A stretch of DNA of 64,000 nucleotides from Lysinibacillus xylanilyticus (GCF_001183605.1 NZ_LFXJ01000010.1:607891-671890), one strand, 5' to 3'. Shown: positions 43,694 to 52,541, counted from the stretch's first letter. The notes: generated by a model from the sequence alone, not told the origin. Made by a program: numbers and translations.

Positions 43694-44446
43694 GTGTTGG
43701 AATACACAGTCGAAAGTGATATTGGGTTAAAACGAGCAATCAATGAAGACCGTGCGGCATTTTTTCAACGTCCAGGCGGACTTGCACTAGCACTTGTAGC
43801 GGACGGCATGGGTGGTCATAATGCTGGCGATGTAGCGAGTGATATGGCGATGGAACAAATAGAATCCGTTTTTTTACAGGCAGAGGCACATCATTTTGCA
43901 TCAACAACATCAAAAAAAGAGTGGTTATTACAAGCAGTCAAGCAATTGAATAAAAGTATATATGACTATTCTTTATCACATGAAGACTGTAAAGGAATGG
44001 GCACGACGTTTATTGCAGTGTTAATTGAAAAAAATCATTGCTTTATCGCCCATGTTGGTGATAGTCGTGTGTATTATTTCTTTGATGATGGTGCACAACA
44101 AATAACAAGAGATCACTCCTATGTAAATGTTCTGGTTGAAAATGGTGAAATTAGTGAAGAGGAAGCGTTGACGCATCCGAAGAAAAATTTCATCTTAAAA
44201 GCGGTTGGTACAGAAGAAACGATTGAACCAGACTTTTACGAAATTGATTTAGCATCAGAATCGTATTTACTCATTTGCTCTGACGGTTTAAGCAATAAAC
44301 TTACAGTATATGAAATGGCATCAATTATTACGTATCCAGATTCAATAGAAGAAAAAGGACGAAAACTTGTGGAATTAGCAAATGCAAGCGGGGGAGAAGA
44401 CAATATCTCCCTCGTGCTACTCACAAGGCAAGATGAGGAGGTGTAA
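43694..44446 (+). CDS. prpC: PP2C-type Ser/Thr protein phosphatase
   Basis: It dephosphorylates targets of PrkC. Metal-binding Asp residues lie in LALVADGMGGHNAGDVAS (about residue 33), the KGMGTT stretch (about 98), HVGDSRVYYF (about 117) and SGGEDNISLVLL near the end. 250 aa. The start is GTG 43694 (or TTG 43697) after GAGGTGA. It sits 2 bp before prkC, the usual kinase-phosphatase pair. Confidence 0.95.
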   Translation: MLEYTVESDIGLKRAINEDRAAFFQRPGGLALALVADGMGGHNAGDVASDMAMEQIESVFLQAEAHHFASTTSKKEWLLQAVKQLNKSIYDYSLSHEDCKGMGTTFIAVLIEKNHCFIAHVGDSRVYYFFDDGAQQITRDHSYVNVLVENGEISEEEALTHPKKNFILKAVGTEETIEPDFYEIDLASESYLLICSDGLSNKLTVYEMASIITYPDSIEEKGRKLVELANASGGEDNISLVLLTRQDEEV

Positions 44447-44448
44447 GT

Positions 44449-46434
44449 ATGCTTGTAGGTAAACGAATTAGTGACCGTTATAAAATTATAGAGCTTATTG
44501 GTGGCGGTGGTATGTCCAATGTTTATTTAGCACATGACATGATTTTAAACCGTGATGTAGCGATCAAAATATTACGCTATGATTTTACCAATGAGGATGA
44601 ATTGCATCGCCGTTTTCAACGTGAAGCACTTTCTGCTACAAGCCTTACACATCCAAATATCGTTAGTATTTATGATGTAGGTGATGATGGTGATCTACAT
44701 TATATTGTGATGGAGTATGTCCAAGGAAAAACATTAAAGCAGTACATACAGGAATTTGCACCAATTTCTCCTGCTAGAAGTGTGCATATTATGAAGCAGT
44801 TAACATCAGCAATTGCCAATGCTCATGAAAATCATATTATCCATCGTGACGTTAAACCTCAAAATATTTTAATGGATGCAGAAGGCAATGTGAAAATAAC
44901 TGATTTTGGCATAGCGATGACACTTAGTGCAACGTCATTTACACAAACGAACTCCGTGCTTGGAACGGTGCATTATTTATCACCAGAGCAGGCTCGTGGT
45001 GGTACGGCAACAAACAAATCTGATATTTATGCACTTGGCATTGTTTTATATGAATTATTAACAGGGGAATTGCCATTTTCAGGTGAGTCAGCTGTTTCTA
45101 TCGCGCTTAAACATTTACAATCTGAGACACCGTCAGTTCGTGCATTCGATGCTACAATTCCACAAAGCTTGGAAAATGTCGTACTAAAAGCTACAGCGAA
45201 AGATGCTTCTCATCGTTATTCAACTGTAGAAGAAATGCAAGCAGATTTAGAGACAGTTTTATCGCCTAATCGTATCAATGAACCGAAGTTTGTCATACCG
45301 GTAGATAATGATGTGACAAAAGCTATTCCGATTATAAAAGAGTCAGTTATACGTAAAGACGAAGATTTAACGGAGACAAGAGCAATCGAACCAATTGTTC
45401 AAGCAAAGCCGAAACCTGAGGCTAAGAAGCCTGTTGAAAAAACGACACCTGTAAAGAAAAAGAAAAAATGGCCAATATATGTTGCTGGACTAGTAATAGC
45501 AGCTATCGCCATTTTCCTATTCGTTTTCTTTGCCACAGATTTATTTAGCCCAAAAAAGATATCTGTACCTAGTGTGGCTAATATGACAATTGAGGAAGCT
45601 ACTAAGAAATTAGAGGCTGAAGGCTTTACTGTTGGTGGTGAACATCAGGAGCGTTATGATGAGAACGTTGAAAAGGATAAGGTCATTGAAACAGACCCTG
45701 CGGAGGGGACGGAGCGTGTAAAAGGTGCGGAAATTGACTTAATCGTCAGTCTTGGAGTAGAGACGACGAAAGTGGAAGATTATAGAGGACAGCAAGTTAG
45801 CCAAGTTCAATCAATGTTAAAGGGTAAATTTTTAGAGCCACAAATTAACTACGTGTATTCAACAGTGCCAGAAGGCCAAATTATTGATCAAGAGCCGAAA
45901 CCACAAGAAGAGGTAATCGCTAAAGATACAACGATGAAATTTACGGTAAGCGCAGGTGTACAAATGGTTACCGTAGATAATGTTGTGAATTACACGAAGG
46001 CACAAATGGATGAGTATGTAAGTAGAAAAGGCTTAAAATGGCGTATTGCTTCTGAAGACTTTAATGATACAGTGGCTGCTGGAAATGTTATTTCACAATT
46101 GACAAAAGTCGGGACTCCAGTTGAAGTAGGATCTACAATAGCGGTTGTTATAAGTAAAGGACCTGCCGAAAAACCTAAAAAAACTTTGGTGAAAACTGTG
46201 GCTGTGAAAATACCATATGAACCAGCTGAGGAAGGTATAGAGCAAACTATTCGTATTGAAATTCAAGATAAAAACCATACAATGTCATCAGTAGCCGATA
46301 AATTTACTATTACGGCTGATAAAGATTATAAAATACAGCTTGTCATTGAAGAGGGCGAAGTAGGCGCATATAGAATTATTCGTGATTCAGAAATTATTGC
46401 TGAAGACAGATTCAACTACGACGATGTCAAATAA
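44449..46434 (+). CDS. prkC: PASTA-domain Ser/Thr protein kinase PrkC
   Basis: A membrane kinase that senses muropeptides and acts in spore germination and stationary phase. The kinase domain has VAIKILR (Lys about 40), HRDVKPQN (about 132) and TDFGIAM. A Lys-rich juxtamembrane stretch precedes one membrane helix (about 341-363). Three PASTA repeats (about 368-585) begin ISVPSVANMTIEEA, and an extra C-terminal beta-rich segment follows. 661 aa matches B. subtilis PrkC. Confidence 0.96.
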   Translation: MLVGKRISDRYKIIELIGGGGMSNVYLAHDMILNRDVAIKILRYDFTNEDELHRRFQREALSATSLTHPNIVSIYDVGDDGDLHYIVMEYVQGKTLKQYIQEFAPISPARSVHIMKQLTSAIANAHENHIIHRDVKPQNILMDAEGNVKITDFGIAMTLSATSFTQTNSVLGTVHYLSPEQARGGTATNKSDIYALGIVLYELLTGELPFSGESAVSIALKHLQSETPSVRAFDATIPQSLENVVLKATAKDASHRYSTVEEMQADLETVLSPNRINEPKFVIPVDNDVTKAIPIIKESVIRKDEDLTETRAIEPIVQAKPKPEAKKPVEKTTPVKKKKKWPIYVAGLVIAAIAIFLFVFFATDLFSPKKISVPSVANMTIEEATKKLEAEGFTVGGEHQERYDENVEKDKVIETDPAEGTERVKGAEIDLIVSLGVETTKVEDYRGQQVSQVQSMLKGKFLEPQINYVYSTVPEGQIIDQEPKPQEEVIAKDTTMKFTVSAGVQMVTVDNVVNYTKAQMDEYVSRKGLKWRIASEDFNDTVAAGNVISQLTKVGTPVEVGSTIAVVISKGPAEKPKKTLVKTVAVKIPYEPAEEGIEQTIRIEIQDKNHTMSSVADKFTITADKDYKIQLVIEEGEVGAYRIIRDSEIIAEDRFNYDDVK

Positions 46435-46445
46435 GGGGGAATTGG

Positions 46446-47330
46446 ATGGCTCAAGGCCAAATACGTAAAGCATTAAGCGGTTTTTACTATGTATATGATG
46501 GAGAACAACTAATACAATGTCGAGGACGTGGGGTATTTCGTAATCGCGGGGAATCCCCACTTGTCGGCGACATTGTAGAATACACACTAGAAACAAAGGG
46601 ATCAGACGGTACTATTCAAAAAATTATGGAACGTCAAAATGAATTAGTGCGTCCTCCGATAGCCAATATTGATCAAGGTATTCTTGTATTTTCTGTAAAA
46701 GAACCTAATTTTAATACAATTTTACTGGATCGTTTCTTAGTTGTTTTAGAGTCATTTCATGTTCATCCGATTATTTGTTTAACAAAGATGGATTTGCTAG
46801 AAGATCATGAACGTGAGGAATTGCAATGCTATATAGCAGATTATGAAAACATGGGTTATACCGTGCTACAAACCTATAAGGGTGAGGAAGAGCTAGTTGA
46901 TCGTCTACAGCCTATTTTAAAGGAAAAAACTTCTGTATTAGCAGGGCAATCTGGAGTTGGGAAATCCACATTACTAAATACATTGATTCCAGATTTAAAT
47001 TTAAAAACTGGAATTATTTCACAAAGCTTAGGGCGTGGAAAACATACGACGCGCCATGTCGAATTAATAGAAGTATGTAACGGCTTATTAGCAGATACTC
47101 CAGGATTTAGTTCATTTGATTTTGATGAAATAGAAAAAGAAGAATTAGGCGCATGCTTCCCTGAGATGGCCCGTATTGCAGATGATTGTAAATTTAGAGG
47201 CTGTTTACACTTAAAGGAACCCAAATGTGCTGTAAAGGCAGCAGTTGAGACGGGGGAAATTCGTGACTACCGTTATAAACACTACGAACAATTTATGCAA
47301 GAGATTATGGATCGAAAGCCGAGGTATTAA
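46446..47330 (+). CDS. rsgA: Small ribosomal subunit maturation GTPase RsgA (CpgA)
   Basis: A circularly permuted GTPase that checks 30S assembly. The N-terminal OB fold is followed by G4 TKMD (about residue 117), G1 GQSGVGKST (about 169) and G3 DTPG (about 217). A C-terminal zinc finger uses CxxxxxCxH-type residues (CKFRGCLHLKEPKC). 294 aa. It overlaps rpe by 1 nt. Confidence 0.96.
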   Translation: MAQGQIRKALSGFYYVYDGEQLIQCRGRGVFRNRGESPLVGDIVEYTLETKGSDGTIQKIMERQNELVRPPIANIDQGILVFSVKEPNFNTILLDRFLVVLESFHVHPIICLTKMDLLEDHEREELQCYIADYENMGYTVLQTYKGEEELVDRLQPILKEKTSVLAGQSGVGKSTLLNTLIPDLNLKTGIISQSLGRGKHTTRHVELIEVCNGLLADTPGFSSFDFDEIEKEELGACFPEMARIADDCKFRGCLHLKEPKCAVKAAVETGEIRDYRYKHYEQFMQEIMDRKPRY

Positions 47331-48001
47331 TGATGATACAAATAGCACCATCAATTTTAGCAGCTAATTTTGCTAAATTAGGAGAAGAAGTAAAAGAAGT
47401 AGAAAAGGCTGGGGCACAGCTTATTCATATCGATGTTATGGATGGTCATTTTGTGCCAAATATTTCTTTTGGCTCTATTGTATTAGACGCCATTCGTCCT
47501 TTAACTGATTTACCGCTAGACGTTCATTTAATGATTGAAAATCCTGATCAATATATTGAACAATTCGCCAAAGCAGGAGCGGACTATATTACGGTGCATG
47601 TAGAAGCTTGCCGCCATTTACACCGTACAATTCAATTAATTCGTTCATATGGAGTCAAACCTGGTGTTGTATTAAATCCACATACACCAATAGAATCTAT
47701 TCAACACGTTTTAGAAGATATTGATATGGTGTTGTTTATGACAGTGAATCCAGGGTTTGGGGGGCAAAAATTCATTCATTCTGTTGTCCCAAAAATTGAA
47801 GCATTAGCAGCTATTATAAAAGAACGTAATCTTGATATTGCAATTGAGATTGACGGTGGTATTAATGCAGAGACTATTATTCCTTGTGCTAAAGCAGGCG
47901 CAACAATTTTTGTAGCTGGTTCCGCTATTTATAGTAAAGAAGATCGTTCTGCGGCCCTACAGGAAATTTTGGCTGCTGGTGAGGCAGCGATTCAAGGATG
48001 A
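47330..48001 (+). CDS. rpe: Ribulose-phosphate 3-epimerase
   Basis: It interconverts ribulose-5-P and xylulose-5-P in the pentose phosphate pathway. Metal-binding motifs are HIDVMDGHFVPNISFG (about residue 34), DVHLMIENPD (about 65), MTVNPGFGGQKF (about 138) and EIDGGI (about 174). 223 aa. Two ATGs are adjacent at 47330 and 47333. It overlaps thiN by 4 nt. Confidence 0.97.
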   Translation: MMIQIAPSILAANFAKLGEEVKEVEKAGAQLIHIDVMDGHFVPNISFGSIVLDAIRPLTDLPLDVHLMIENPDQYIEQFAKAGADYITVHVEACRHLHRTIQLIRSYGVKPGVVLNPHTPIESIQHVLEDIDMVLFMTVNPGFGGQKFIHSVVPKIEALAAIIKERNLDIAIEIDGGINAETIIPCAKAGATIFVAGSAIYSKEDRSAALQEILAAGEAAIQG

Positions 48002-48651
48002 CAGTAGTCGTTGTTTGTGCAGGCGGGCCAAGAGCGGAACTCTGTTCATTTAGCCCGTATAAAGAGCAAAGTGATGTGTTATTTATAGGAGCAGACCGAG
48101 GAGCGCTATATTTAATCGAGCAAGGAATCACACCACATGCCATAGTAGGAGATTTTGACTCACTATCGCAAGAGGAATACGAGCTGGTGATGGCACATAC
48201 AAATGATAGACAACGATTTCAGGAAGAAAAAGATGAAACAGATACAGACTTAGCGTTATTAAAAGCATTGACCTATACACCGCTAGAAATTGTGCTTACA
48301 GGTGTTACAGGTGGTCGTTTAGATCATTATGAGGCAGCGGTTCGTTCGATTTATCGTTTACAAAAAGAGCATCCGCAGGTAGTATTGAAGATTATTAATC
48401 ATGTAAATATGATGCAATTTTTAATGCCAGGCACACACATCATTGAAGCAAACGAGCAATACCGTTATTTGTCTTTCTTTGCGCATGAAGAGCCGATTAA
48501 AGATGTGACATTAAGGCAAGTAAAGTATGAAACAACAAATGAAGAAATCTCTCTTGGTACATCTCGCTTTACAAGTAATGAAATAATAGGCAATTCAGGG
48601 TCTATATCTTTCACGCAAGGCATATGTTTAATGATAAGAAGCATAGATTAG
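47998..48651 (+). CDS. thiN: Thiamine pyrophosphokinase
   Basis: It converts thiamine to thiamine pyrophosphate. FIGADRGALYLIEQGITP (about residue 29) and AIVGDFDSL form the ATP/Mg site, and EKDETDTDLALLKAL (about 78) is the family's acidic motif. 217 aa. Its stop (48649-48651) lies 18 nt before the spoVM start, in the same frame. Confidence 0.94.
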   Translation: MTVVVVCAGGPRAELCSFSPYKEQSDVLFIGADRGALYLIEQGITPHAIVGDFDSLSQEEYELVMAHTNDRQRFQEEKDETDTDLALLKALTYTPLEIVLTGVTGGRLDHYEAAVRSIYRLQKEHPQVVLKIINHVNMMQFLMPGTHIIEANEQYRYLSFFAHEEPIKDVTLRQVKYETTNEEISLGTSRFTSNEIIGNSGSISFTQGICLMIRSID

Positions 48652-48669
48652 CGTAAGGGGGAGAGAGTC

Positions 48670-48771
48670 CTGAAAGTATATACGTTCCAGCTGCCGAAAT
48701 TTGTAAGTAGTATTACGCGTACATGTATCAACATTTTTAAAAAAGAAAAGAAAGTAAAAAAATCCGACTAA
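48670..48771 (+). CDS. spoVM: Stage V sporulation protein M, CTG start
   Basis: A 33-residue amphipathic peptide that marks the convex forespore membrane and recruits coat protein SpoIVA. It reads (M)KVYTFQLPKFVSSITR..., aligning with B. subtilis SpoVM MKFYTIKLPKF, including the functionally essential Pro9. It has a longer Lys-rich tail. No ATG, GTG or TTG exists in frame between the thiN stop and this point. AAGGGGG at 48655-48661 is correctly spaced for CTG 48670. It lies between thiN and rpmB exactly as in B. subtilis. Confidence 0.88.
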   Translation: MKVYTFQLPKFVSSITRTCINIFKKEKKVKKSD

Positions 48772-48789
48772 CACTAGTCGGATTTTTTT
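48756..48789 (+). terminator. Terminator overlapping the end of spoVM
   Basis: A 14-15 bp perfect stem (AAAAAAATCCGACTA with TAGTCGGATTTTTTT) around loop ACAC. Its left arm contains the last codons and stop of spoVM. It ends the yloC-to-spoVM run. Confidence 0.92.
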
Positions 48790-48840
48790 CTGGTGTTGAA
48801 TAACAAAATGGTCAAGGAATTCTTTGTGAATATTGTGGTG

Positions 48841-48972
48841 GGTGATTTCCGTTCAAGGCTACTCGCTTTCCTGTGGGCGAGCGTCGAGCCGCTTCCTCCG
48901 CTGCGCTCCGTGCAGGGTCTCGCCTGTCTCGCTTTCCCACGGGAGTCGAGTAGCCTTCCACTCCAATCAGCG
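48841..48972 (-). repeat. R1 repeat copy e (minus orientation, variant stem)
   Basis: GGTGATTTCCGTTCAAGGCTACTCG opens it, and CGAGTAGCCTTCCACTCCAATCA closes it. The stem bases GGCTACTCG (48857-48865) and CGAGTAGCC (48947-48955) differ from GGCTGGGCG/CGCCCAGCC of other copies on both sides together. The interior keeps the conserved GCAGGGTCTCGCC word. Confidence 0.82.
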
Positions 48973-49137
48973 ATAGCGTAGAACTTTTATTAATTTTATG
49001 TATTTCAAAAGTGAACGCTATGGCTACTCAATATAATCAAACAGAAGAAACTTATAACAATAATGCTTTTGTACACCTGATCTTGCTGACGCTACGTTAA
49101 CACTACGCTTTCGCGAAAGGGGTACATACTATGAGAA

Positions 49138-49225
49138 GTGGTTGATTGGAGTGGAGACTGGGCGACTCCTTGGGGCTCATCGGACGCCCCCAGGAAAGCG
49201 CCCAGTCGGAACGGAAATCAACCTC
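49138..49225 (+). repeat. R1 repeat copy f (short form)
   Basis: The outer stem is GGTTGATT (49140-49147) with AATCAACC (49216-49223). The inner stem is GACTGGGCG (49156-49164) with CGCCCAGTC (49199-49207), and ACTCCTTGGGG faces CCCCCAGGA. The middle hairpin of the long form is deleted, leaving a simple hairpin. The rest of 48973-49300 shows no gene. Confidence 0.82.
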
Positions 49226-49305
49226 TAGCTTTGCTAAAGAACTATACTTTATTATATCGTAACTGCCATTCTGCATAGGCGTTTTGTTGTGCTGCTATAT
49301 GTAAT

Positions 49306-49351
49306 GAAAGCCGCTAGGAATTACTATGAGATGTAATTGCTTGCGGCTTTC
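49306..49351 (+). terminator. Terminator-like hairpin before rpmB
   Basis: GAAAGCCGC (49306-49314) pairs with GCGGCTTTC (49343-49351), with AATTAC...GTAATT pairing inside. A short T-rich tail follows on the plus strand. No plus-strand gene ends here, so it may stop transcripts running out of R1f. Confidence 0.6.
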
Positions 49352-49376
49352 TTTATTAGTCCAGTTATTGAGACAG

Positions 49377-49415
49377 AAAAAAATCGATTTGCGCCAAATG
49401 CGAAATCGATTTTTT
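49377..49415 (-). terminator. Terminator of rpmB
   Basis: AAAAAATCGATTT pairs with AAATCGATTTTTT around GCGCCAAATGCG. On the minus strand a T run follows. It is 12 bp past the rpmB stop. Confidence 0.85.
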
Positions 49416-49426
49416 GGAAGCGACGA

Positions 49427-49615
49427 TTAAACGCGCTCGATTTTACCTGATTTTAATGCACGAGCAGAAACCCATACACGTTTTGGTTTACCGTCTACTA
49501 AGATACGAACTTTTTGAAGGTTAGCACCCCATGTACGTTTGCTAGCGTTCATAGCGTGGGAACGGTTGTTACCAGTACGAGCTTTACGTCCAGTGATTAC
49601 ACATTGTTTTGGCAT
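49427..49615 (-). CDS. rpmB: 50S ribosomal protein L28
   Basis: A 62-aa protein beginning [20 protein letters not shown] with the conserved [10 protein letters not shown]. The early Cys is not followed by a full zinc set, so it is probably the Cys-minus form. AAGGAGGG precedes the ATG. It is monocistronic on the minus strand beside spoVM, as in B. subtilis. Confidence 0.97.
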   Translation of the reverse strand: MPKQCVITGRKARTGNNRSHAMNASKRTWGANLQKVRILVDGKPKRVWVSARALKSGKIERV

Positions 49616-49684
49616 GTTGTATTCCCTCCTTACTGTTAATGCTGAAAGATTATTATTTCAGTTCGGTATTTCACATACCATAAT

Positions 49685-49713
49685 AATTTAACATACCATG
49701 ACGTTCAGTGCAA
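49685..49713 (-). promoter_or_regulatory. Sigma-A promoter of rpmB
   Basis: On the minus strand TTGCAC (49713-49708) and TAAATT (49690-49685) are 17 bp apart, about 70 bp before the ATG. Confidence 0.6.
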
Positions 49714-49828
49714 TAGTTTTCACTTAACCTTTCAAGAAAAAAACCTTTACAGACATAAATAATTGTCAGATAAGAGGGAATCATTTTCTGGATACAGCAA
49801 ATCTAGGCTAATTAAATAGTTTTCAATA

Positions 49829-50569
49829 TTATTTTCCTCGATAACCAAGCTTCATAGAAACACGTTTCCCAGTTTCCATTAAACGCTCTGTAAGGGTATT
49901 AATATGTTCTGCTGAAACGTTAAAGCTAACAAAACCTATACTTACTGCACCGACTACTTCATTGAAACCATTTAAAATGGAAACTGCAATTGAAGATGTT
50001 CCTGCAGTTCTTTCCCCATGACTAATGGCAAATCCTTGTAGTCTTATTTGTTCAAGCTGTGCCTCTAATTCAGCGATTTCTTCATGAGGAATAAGTTGTT
50101 CAATAATTTCCATTGCTTGAGAAACGGGCATTGTGGCTAAAATGGCTTTATTTGCAGCTCCAATATGCATTGGTATACGAATACCTAGCTGATCATAAAT
50201 ACGAATGGGATTAGCTGCACTGTCTATTCTTTCGATAATAATTGTATCTAAACCAGCGGGCTTACTTAAATAGACGCTTTCCTCGACTTCTCTTGCTAAA
50301 CGCTCTAATTCGGGCCTAATTTTACTAATGTAGTCCATCGTATCATACACTTGTAAGCCGAGTTCCATCCAAATTGTTCCGAGTCGATATTGTTTAGTTT
50401 GATCGTCTTGTTCAATCATTCCTTCCTTGATCATCGCTTTTAAAATTCTATGTAATGTACTAAGTGGTAAATTGCATTTTGCCGAAAGCTCTGAAATGGA
50501 CAAGCTATTTTCACTTGCTTCAGAGGCCAAAACTTTAGCGATTGTCATAGCTCGTTCTAATAATTGCAT
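49829..50569 (-). CDS. IclR-family transcriptional regulator
   Basis: The N-terminal winged helix (SISELSAKCNLPLSTLHRIL, about residue 22) binds DNA; the C-terminal IclR effector domain (about 75-246) binds a small metabolite. 246 aa is typical. AAGGAGAGGTGG precedes the ATG. It is divergent from the guanidino-hydrolase operon (218 bp apart), so it is the likely local regulator of that operon. The effector is unknown; an arginine-like compound is the natural guess from context. Confidence 0.88.
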   Translation of the reverse strand: MQLLERAMTIAKVLASEASENSLSISELSAKCNLPLSTLHRILKAMIKEGMIEQDDQTKQYRLGTIWMELGLQVYDTMDYISKIRPELERLAREVEESVYLSKPAGLDTIIIERIDSAANPIRIYDQLGIRIPMHIGAANKAILATMPVSQAMEIIEQLIPHEEIAELEAQLEQIRLQGFAISHGERTAGTSSIAVSILNGFNEVVGAVSIGFVSFNVSAEHINTLTERLMETGKRVSMKLGYRGK

Positions 50570-50694
50570 TCATGTCCCACCTCTCCTTCATTTATTTTAT
50601 TTTTATTCTTTGTCTACGTCTAGCTACATAATTGTGGACATCCATTTTGTTACGCTATTCAAAAAGAATGAATATAGAAATTTTTCTAAATATA

Positions 50695-50723
50695 TTGACA
50701 TTATACCTTAAAACACATATATT
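50695..50723 (+). promoter_or_regulatory. Sigma-A promoter of the guanidino-hydrolase operon
   Basis: TTGACA (50695-50700) and TATATT (50718-50723) are exactly 17 bp apart. Transcription would start near 50730. Confidence 0.75.
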
Positions 50724-50747
50724 TTTCATATAAACTTTCCTCTATGC

Positions 50748-50772
50748 GGAAACGTTTTCCACTAAACGGAAA
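50748..50772. promoter_or_regulatory. Candidate operator just downstream of the promoter
   Basis: GGAAACGTTTTCC (50748-50760) is nearly palindromic, and a further half-site CGGAAAA follows at 50767. It would lie at about +18 to +42, where a bound repressor blocks transcription. It could be the IclR operator or a weak cre site (three mismatches to the consensus). Confidence 0.5.
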
Positions 50773-50787
50773 AAAGGGGTGAAGGGA

Positions 50788-51660
50788 ATGCATTATTGTT
50801 CGTCAATGTATGCACCTTTGAAACACGTAATAGTAAAACATCCAAAAGATGCTTTCCGAAACCAAGAGCATCTTAGCGATGAATGGAAAACATTTAACTA
50901 CTTATCAGAACCTAACTATAATGAGGCTCTTATAGAATACGCTGAATTTATGAGTATTCTAGAAAAGTATGTTGAAAAAATTGATTTTTTACCAGAATCA
51001 GATGAAGTAGGGTTGGATTCGTTGTATGCACATGATCCTGTAAAGTTCACACCAAATGGTGCCATTATCCTGAAATCTGGCAAAACATTAAGACAGCCAG
51101 AAGCAGCTGTGTATAAAGCATTTTTACAGGAAAAGGGCATTCCGGTTATCGGAGAATTGACTGGAGAGGCTGTATCAGATGGTGGCGATATAGTTTGGCT
51201 TGATGATCGTACTCTTGTTGTAGGTAGAGGTTATCGAACGAATGATGAAGCTATTCGTCAGCTAAAGGACATGACGGAGGATATAGTCGACGAATTCATT
51301 GTTGTACAGCTACCGCATGATTTAGGTGAAGCTGAATGTTTACACCTAATGTCCTTCATTAGTATGGTGGACAAAGATTTAGCCGTTGTACATTCACGAT
51401 TAATGCCGGTATTTTTTCGTCAGCTTCTAATCAACCGAGGTATTCAATTAATTGAAGTCCCGAAAGATGAGTATGATGCGCTAGGCTGTAACGTTTTGAC
51501 ACTTGCACCGAGGGTATGTATTATTCCCAATGGAAATCCAATTACAAAGCAACGATTACTTAATGCAGGCGTAACAGTTTATGAATATAAAGGAAATGAA
51601 ATTTCGCTAAAAGGAACAGGTGGACCAACATGTCTAACTTGCCCAGTAGTAAGAAGATAA
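50788..51660 (+). CDS. Arginine deiminase/amidinotransferase-fold guanidino hydrolase
   Basis: A 290-aa pentein-fold enzyme, expected to hydrolyse or transfer a guanidino group. Family landmarks are YAHDPVKFTPNGAI (about residue 76, Asp contacting substrate), SDGGDIVWLD (about 130), ECLHLMSFISMVD (about 186, catalytic His) and GTGGPTCLTCPV near the C terminus (catalytic Cys). It is too short for ADI (about 410 aa). The ATG at 50788 has AAGGGGTG upstream; a GTG at 50779 overlaps that site. It is followed by a second pentein enzyme after 16 bp. The substrate is not decidable from sequence. Confidence 0.85.
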   Translation: MHYCSSMYAPLKHVIVKHPKDAFRNQEHLSDEWKTFNYLSEPNYNEALIEYAEFMSILEKYVEKIDFLPESDEVGLDSLYAHDPVKFTPNGAIILKSGKTLRQPEAAVYKAFLQEKGIPVIGELTGEAVSDGGDIVWLDDRTLVVGRGYRTNDEAIRQLKDMTEDIVDEFIVVQLPHDLGEAECLHLMSFISMVDKDLAVVHSRLMPVFFRQLLINRGIQLIEVPKDEYDALGCNVLTLAPRVCIIPNGNPITKQRLLNAGVTVYEYKGNEISLKGTGGPTCLTCPVVRR

Positions 51661-51676
51661 AAGGAGATGTCGTAAA

Positions 51677-52438
51677 ATGTTTAAAAATGTTATTGTAAAA
51701 AATCCAGGAAATAGTTATTTAAATGGTTTAACGACTAGTGACTTAGGAAAACCGATTTTAGAAAAATTATTTGAGCAGCATGAAAGATATATAGAAGCTT
51801 TAAAGAAATGTGGCGTAGAGGTTACACATCTCCCAGCAAATGAGGCCTTCCCAGATTCAACATTCGTAGAGGATACAGCTGTTTTAACACCTGAATTTTC
51901 CATTATTTCAAATCCAGGGGCAGAGGCTCGTAATCGTGAGATTGAGGAAATCGAACCAGCTGTTAAAAAGTTCTATGAAAATTTATATTATATCGAAGGC
52001 ACAGGAACACTTGATGGAGGAGATGTATTGCAGGCAGAAAAGAAATTTTATGTAGGCATCTCTGACCGTACTAATGAAGAAGGGGCTCGACAATTTAAAG
52101 AAATCGTTGAAAAAGAAGGCTATGAGGCAACGATTATTCCGTTAAAAGAATTTTTCCATTTAAAAACGGGCATCGCATATGTTGGTGAAAATCGTATGGT
52201 GCTAGCAGGAGAGTTTATCGACCATCCTGCATTCGAATCCTATGAAAAAATTATTATTCCAAAAGAGGATGAGTATTCAGCAAACTGTATTCAAGTAAAT
52301 GATTATGTCATTATTCCTGCAGGCTATCCAGAAACAAATCGTAAATTAAATGATTTAGGCTACCAAACAATTGAGCTTGAAATGTCTGAATTTAGAAAAC
52401 ATGATGGTGGACTAAGCTGCTTGTCATTACGTTTTTAA
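51677..52438 (+). CDS. Dimethylarginine dimethylaminohydrolase-like protein
   Basis: A pentein-fold hydrolase of the DDAH type, which converts methylated arginines to citrulline and an amine. DSTFVEDTAVLTPE (about residue 59), LDGGDVL (about 110), FHLKTGIAYVGENR (about 158, catalytic His) and HDGGLSCLSLRF (catalytic Cys near the end) match DDAH. 253 aa is the usual DDAH size. AAAGGAGATG precedes the ATG. The stop lies inside repeat R2e. True substrate could also be free citrulline precursors or another N-substituted arginine. Confidence 0.88.
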   Translation: MFKNVIVKNPGNSYLNGLTTSDLGKPILEKLFEQHERYIEALKKCGVEVTHLPANEAFPDSTFVEDTAVLTPEFSIISNPGAEARNREIEEIEPAVKKFYENLYYIEGTGTLDGGDVLQAEKKFYVGISDRTNEEGARQFKEIVEKEGYEATIIPLKEFFHLKTGIAYVGENRMVLAGEFIDHPAFESYEKIIIPKEDEYSANCIQVNDYVIIPAGYPETNRKLNDLGYQTIELEMSEFRKHDGGLSCLSLRF

Positions 52439-52497
52439 CTTCTTGCAGCGGGTGTACAAACATCTGCGGCAAGTATGCCGAGGCGTAATTGATTTCA
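52435..52497 (+). repeat. R2 repeat copy e (truncated)
   Basis: TTAACTTCTTGCAGCGGGTG starts at 52435 and matches the R2 left arm. GTATGCCGAGGCGTAATTGAT (the final hairpin region) ends it, with the middle deleted. The first three bases contribute the stop codon of the preceding gene. Confidence 0.65.
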
Positions 52498-52506
52498 ATG
52501 TAAAAA

Positions 52507-52541
52507 TACCCAATCAATTTAGGAGATAAATTGATTGGGTA
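52507..52541. terminator. Hairpin between the DDAH-like and permease genes
   Basis: A perfect 15-bp stem TACCCAATCAATTTA (52507-52521) with 52527-52541 around AGGAGA. The T tail on the plus strand is poor, while on the minus strand TTTTTA follows. It may attenuate expression of the distal genes or stabilise the proximal mRNA. Confidence 0.6.
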
